NCBI GenBank assembly: GCA_050084985.1
Contig: JBITNC010000001.1
Coordinates: forward strand, 16,554,001-16,618,000
Direction of reading: 5' to 3'
From: Nageia nagi
Taxonomy: Eukaryota; Pinophyta
Length of the DNA: 64,000 nucleotides
Part shown: positions 59,150-64,000 of the stretch, one piece after another
Layout: each line of letters begins with the position of its first letter
Numbering within the stretch: position 1 is the first letter of the stretch
The notes under the pieces: generated by a model
What the model saw: only the letters and a program-made list of their open reading frames with translations
Told to the model about the DNA's origin: nothing
The model's database searches: none
Position numbers and translations under genes: made by a program

Positions 59150-59154
59150 ATTGT

Positions 59155-60889
59155 ACACGTGACTTAAAATCAAATATCAAAAATATTTGTAAAGCATTAA
59201 ATTTATGTTTATCATATTTCTTTGAGTTTTTTCTTTTGGATACTTTCATCAAGTGTGCATTCATCTTAGCTTTAAATACAAATAATTATATACACATATT
59301 TTGAGGTCGATTTAACTCCTTATCATTATCACTATCTATAGGCATCTTCTTCCCCATCAAGATACAACTATTTGGGTCATAATCAAAATATTGGGTTGCC
59401 TTAAAATCACTCCTTTTGAGATGATATATAGATTATTGACTATCATGGTTTATGAGGGAAACATAGTCTTATGTAACACATGATAATGACTTTGAGATGA
59501 ATAAATCTCTTTACTCACACTTCATCATTATCTTTATCATGATCAATATCAATGTCATATCTTATATTTTATCTTATGGTATTTCATAAGCCAAATCTCC
59601 AAGCAAAATATTAAGCTAACACACATTATTTAATACATTAACCAATATCTTTGAGCATTAATATCATATCATAAGCTTTGAATACTATATTTTTAGCATG
59701 ATCAATGAACACTTAACAAATGAATAATGAATATTTTACTAACTTCACTTTATTCATCCATAATTATATTATTTGGGAGATGATATACCATCACATAACA
59801 TGCATAATTTTGGCTTCTCTTAATATCTCATGTTATGGTATTAGAGAAAATGCAAGTAAAAATGTTTTCTTTCTTATGTGCCATAAGTTAATGTAGAATT
59901 GTTGTCTAGTAATTTCTTTGTTTTCTCCAACTAACCTAACTAATATGGGATGGTTTCTCATTGAGGAAGGATTGATAATGATACATATCGAATATTGTTA
60001 AACTACCTAGCCAATAAAGGAGAGCATAACCACATAACCACTTCAGCCTTCATTTGTGTGTGTAGTAATTGAAGATAAGATATGAAGAATAGTTAACCAT
60101 TCACATGATTATGTTTAACTTTGAAGATAAAGACTACATGCAAGTATTTATAGTTGAGATAATGATCTGAATTGGATCATGTTAGGTTGATCTCTATAGG
60201 CGAATTACTCATTCCAGAGGTATTTGTACTTGGAGATAGACCAAAAACTAAAATTTGGAGTTGAACGATGTATAGTAGCACACCGTCAATGATGTGCAAC
60301 ACTATTCTTAAGTTGTTAACAATGTGCATCTTGATGAGTGAGTAGAAGAAGTTGAAGGGACATTAATGTTTTAGGTAGCTTAGTGGTTCAAGGTATCCAA
60401 TCAATAACTTGGAGATGTTTCTAAGCCTATTTAAAGGCTTGCTACTCTCTTGATTGTGCAATGGAGTTTTAGCGATTTCTAGAATTTTTGGAATTATAAA
60501 TATTTGAAAGAAGACCAAGAGTCATTCCAAAAACTTTGTACTTGTAAAGATATTCTTCTTATTTTAAGAGATTGCAATAGTGTTGTAGTAGATGGTATTG
60601 CCATTATTTTGATTTCATTTCTCTATATGTATGCAATATTGTAATATACATAGATAATGAGAAGAGAAGGCTCCGATTACATGATGAATTAGCCCACATT
60701 AGGTGAACTAGGGTAAATCATTGTGTTGATCTTGTTGTGTGTGATTGAGATTATTAATTTGTAGTTTTACAATGTGTAATTTTGAATTTTATATGTAATT
60801 TGATGGGTCTTGTAATGGTTGAATGTTTTTTTTTTTTAATATGTAAGTGAGGATCAAGTATGCTATAAGCATCAAATGATTATGGATCA
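59155..60889. other. AT-rich spacer merging into Gypsy-R 5' LTR
   Basis: No credible coding sequence. The right part must be the Gypsy-R 5' LTR, ending GGATCA at 60889 two bases before the primer site, with a TATA-like TATTTAAAGG near 60430. The left LTR boundary cannot be fixed because the 3' LTR is outside the window. GTCAATGATGTGCAAC at 60268 recurs in other elements. Confidence 0.5.
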
Positions 60890-60891
60890 TG

Positions 60892-60903
60892 TGGTATCAA
60901 AGC
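60892..60903 (+). other. Gypsy-R primer-binding site
   Basis: TGGTATCAAAGC, one base off the initiator tRNA-Met type site, 65 bp upstream of the gag start. Confidence 0.8.
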
Positions 60904-60967
60904 TTGTGTGTGCAAAATTTAGGGCTAAAATTTTGGGGATTTTAGACTGCCAACAGTTTGCTTTTTG

Positions 60968-61940
60968 ATGTTCAAGAGGAGATATCAAAGGCTAGAATTG
61001 ATTCTAAAGGATCCTAACGTTGGTCGAAGGTGTAGAGTAACTGAAATGGATGATTTGGAGGAGCAACAGTCTATTGTTTATACCATGATGGATGTTGATT
61101 TTCAAAGGAGATTTTCAACAATGGATAATTATTTAGTTCATTTGGCTAAGTTGTTGCCTATTGGAGCAAATGCAAATGTTAATCAAAGATATCAAAATGA
61201 AGTTAAAGGATGTGTTTCATCATCTTCATCAAATCGAATTCCATTCAAGGTGGAGGCCAAAGTGGACATTCCTACTTTTGGTGGAGAGTTTTATGAAGAA
61301 AATTTTAACAATTGGAGGTCTATTTCCAACTATATATTGTTGTAAATGATGTTGATAAAATCTCTTTCGCTAGATTAAATATGGATGGACATGCTTTAGT
61401 TTGGTGGGAAAGTTATGTAGAAACTCTTAGTCAGAACATTTCATGGAAGTATCTTGCTGGTTGGAATTTAAAAACTTGTTAAGAGATCAATTTTATCCAT
61501 TAGAACATCATAATAAATAATTAATGAAATGGTAATTCTTTAGACAACAAAGAGGGAAAATAGTTCAAGAGTATATTATGGAATTTATAAAACAAGCTAC
61601 TTTGCTTGGGGTTTCACTTAAAGATTCTCAAAATTTAATGAAGTACATTGGAGGTTTACATAGTCATTTTCAAAATACAATCATATTATTTAATCCTACT
61701 AATCTTGATCAAGTATGTGTGCAATCACAATACTTAGAGGAGGATGGTAAAGCAAGGAAACAATATGATGAATCCAAGAAGGCTTATAATTCAAGGGGAG
61801 GACAAGATAAAGGTAAATCTCAAGATAAAGGCAAAGGTAAGCAAGAAGCTAAGACCACATATATTTCAAAAAAAGAAGGTGATAATAGGCATTGTAGTTG
61901 TTGTGATAAAGATGGTCATATTGATGATAAATGTTGAAAA
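60968..61940 (+). pseudogene. Gypsy-R gag remnant
   Basis: ATG at 60968 (MFKRRYQRLE). The frame is open to 61345, broken to 61577 and open again to 61937. The capsid-type part includes WWESYVETL and LLGVSLKDSQNLMKYIGGLH. The zinc knuckle CSCCDKDGHIDDKC at about 61895-61936 has all four ligands, then a TGA replaces the expected Trp. Lys/Gly/Gln-rich linker at 61800-61850. Confidence 0.75.
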
Positions 61941-62099
61941 CTTAATCTAAAATTATGTACATATAATCATAAGAATAAGGAGAAAAGTAATGATATGATT
62001 CTTAAATGAAAGGATATTGAGGGAAGTTCATATGTTGATGAGAAATAAATTGTTCAACCATTCAAAAGGTTGAAGAATATCAAGACATTGAAGAACAAA

Positions 62100-64000
62100 G
62101 AATTTAATTATTCCACCTCAAAATCCAAATTAAGAAAACCAAAGTAGATTGCATTGTTAATCCGGGTTCTCAAATGAATCTAATTTCACTCTATTGTAAC
62201 TAATTTGTTATTGGAAACTTTCAACTATCCAAATACATATCCTTTAGGTTGGGTGCATTGCAATGCTAGTTTACAAGTCACTAAATAATGTAAGTTGAAA
62301 TTTGCTATTTGTGCAAAGTGCATTGATGAAGTTGTGATTAATGTTGTTCCTTTAGACATTTGTGGTGTTATCCTTGGTAACCCTTATATGTGGGATAGAG
62401 ATGATATTTATTATAGAAGATTGAACAAATTGTGATTGATGAAAGATGAAAAGGTGTTTTTAGCTAGTGAACATAAAAGCGAAAAAAAGTTACCTTTAAT
62501 CACTAACAATTAAATAAAATGCCTTGTGAATGCATCTAAAAAGTTTCTTCTGATCATGGTGAAAATAAGAACTTTTGGTGAGGTGAATCTCACGCTATCA
62601 ATGATGTGCAATATTGATTGTAAATCGTTAATGATGTGCAACAAAGAAGAATGGATGCATAAATTAGTCCAAGAATTTATTGGCTTATTTACAAAGCCAC
62701 AAAGAATACCTTATATGTGAGATATACAACATGACATTCACTTGTTACCTGATGCTTCATTGCCCAACCTAGCTTTGTATCAATAATTTATTTTTGAGCA
62801 AGAGGTAGATTCAAGAGTTGGTTGATCAAGGTGTGATCAAAACAAGTACATATCCATATGGATCAGCTATTATTTTGGTTCTCAAAAGGATCAAACTTGG
62901 AGGATGTGTATTGATTATAAAGCACTTAACAAGATCATAATAAAAAATAGCTATCCTTTGCCTTGGATGGATGATCTTTTGGATTAGTTGCAAAGGGCAA
63001 TGTTCTTCATAAAGCTAGACTTGAGGAGTGGATATCACCAAGTTTGAATCAAGAAGAAGATATTTGGAAGACCTCTTTCAATACAATACAAGGCCTATTT
63101 GAGTGGCTTGTTTTATCATTTGGTTTTTGCAACGCATCGACCACATTTATGAGGGTAATGAATGATGTGCTTCGTCCATTTATTAATTATTTTTTTGTTG
63201 TATACTTGGATGATATTCTTATTTATAGTTGTAATTGGAAAGAACATGTTGTATATTTTATACAAGTGTTTCAAGCTTTGTATAGGGAGAAGTTATTGTT
63301 GAAACATTCTAAATGTGAGTTTGGCAAAGAGTTTTTGGTGTATTTAGGCTATGTTATTGATCATGGAAAACTTAAGATAGATCCTAATAAAGTAAGTTCT
63401 ATAGTAGATATTCCAAGGCCATGTAATGTAATTGAAGTAAGGAGTTTCTTAGGTGTTATCTATTATTTGAGAAAATTTATAGTTGATTTTTCTCATATTG
63501 CTTCACCTTTACATAATGTAATTGACAAGAGGCAAGTTTTCCAATGGGAGAAACAACAAACATCTTTTGATACCTTTAAGCAAAAGATTGTTAGTGCACT
63601 TGTACTAACACTTCTTGATTTGTAAAAGCCATTTCAAGTGGAGACAGAGGCAAGTGACTATGCCATGGGAGCCATTTTGTTACAAGAAGGTAAACCAATT
63701 TGCTATGATTCTAAAAAAAATAGTGGAAAATTTTTAAATTATCTTACATGTGATAAGAAAATGTATGCATTAGTTCAAGCTATTAAAAAGTGAAAACATT
63801 ACTTAATGAAGAAAGAAACAATCATTCATACTGATCATTAACCATTAAAGTATTTACAAACTCAATCAAAATTGCAACAAACTAAACATTATAGATGGAT
63901 AAGTTTTCTGCAATAATTTCATCTTCTGATCAAGTATAAGAAAGGAACACATAATAAGATTACTGACATGCTTTCTAGACCACTTGTACCTGTAGATTCC
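62100..64000 (+). pseudogene. Gypsy-R pol remnant (protease, RT, RNase H start)
   Basis: Protease remains are at about 62130-62400 (VNPGSQMNLIS, where Asp-Ser-Gly has become Asn-Pro-Gly). RT lies at about 62760-63480, open at 63044-63625, with YLDDILIYS near 63202-63228. RNase H starts at about 63640 (ETEASDYAMGAILLQ) and runs to the window edge with stops. Confidence 0.8.

Larger units (their letters stand above)
60892..64000 (+). mobile_element. Gypsy-R: Ty3/gypsy retrotransposon, decayed, cut by right window edge
   Basis: Plus-strand element with primer site, gag with zinc knuckle, protease, RT and the start of RNase H. Integrase and the 3' LTR lie outside. RT wording ([30 protein letters not shown]) and the KPQRIP segment upstream resemble plant chromoviruses; a chromodomain cannot be checked. 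Stops and frameshifts are frequent. Confidence 0.85.

Noticed and set aside
59155-60100. Host gene in the spacer
   Set aside because: Stops are frequent in all frames, with no splice-consistent exon chain and no domain similarity.

Overview
The window is plant nuclear DNA with no host gene I can recognise. It is almost entirely LTR retrotransposons nested inside one another. The evidence is Ty1/copia and Ty3/gypsy polyprotein domains, primer-binding sites of the TGGTATCAGAGC type (initiator tRNA-Met), polypurine tracts and several matching 5-bp target-site duplications (TSDs). An AT-rich, deeply nested, heavily decayed landscape like this suggests a large seed-plant genome, possibly a gymnosperm; the species cannot be told from the sequence alone.

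Layout. (1) LARD-1 (15844-28425, minus, continuing past the left edge) is a gag-only, non-autonomous gypsy-like element. It was broken by two minus-strand copia elements: Copia-A1 (1-15843, cut by the window edge) and Copia-B (16863-25709, complete with both LTRs). Copia-A1 was in turn broken by Copia-X (3638-13276, plus), the only intact element here, with 2.14-kb LTRs and one 1691-residue gag-pol frame. (2) 28426-29343 is unassigned spacer. (3) Gypsy-T (29349-59149, minus, TSD ATTGT) is a decayed Tat-like Ty3/gypsy element of about 8.4 kb, spread over 30 kb by three insertions: LARD-2 (30008-37738, plus, TSD ATTAC), Copia-C (38843-44718, plus, TSD TGAAT) and Copia-A2 (49400-57180, minus, TSD GGGAC). 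(4) After more spacer, Gypsy-R (from its primer-binding site at 60892 to the right edge, plus) is a decayed gypsy element cut by the window edge.

The most interesting signal is in both LTRs of Copia-X, at 5342-5594 and 12838-13090. It is a chain of ten short hairpins. Nine share the core AG-NNGGTG-CT, mostly with loop TTGGTG, while the outer stem pairs differ from hairpin to hairpin yet remain complementary. This looks like a structured leader-RNA element in the R/U5 part of the LTR. Upstream, the U3 region carries about 20 TCCGGA motifs interleaved with seven TGACRTCA (bZIP/CRE-type) palindromes, then two TATA boxes. Other observations include the lack of a target duplication around Copia-X, purely transitional LTR divergence, variable GC-rich cassettes in the very long leaders of the sister copia elements, an unknown 2-kb coding-like segment in LARD-2, and shared termini, primer site and polypurine tract that link the LARDs to Gypsy-T.
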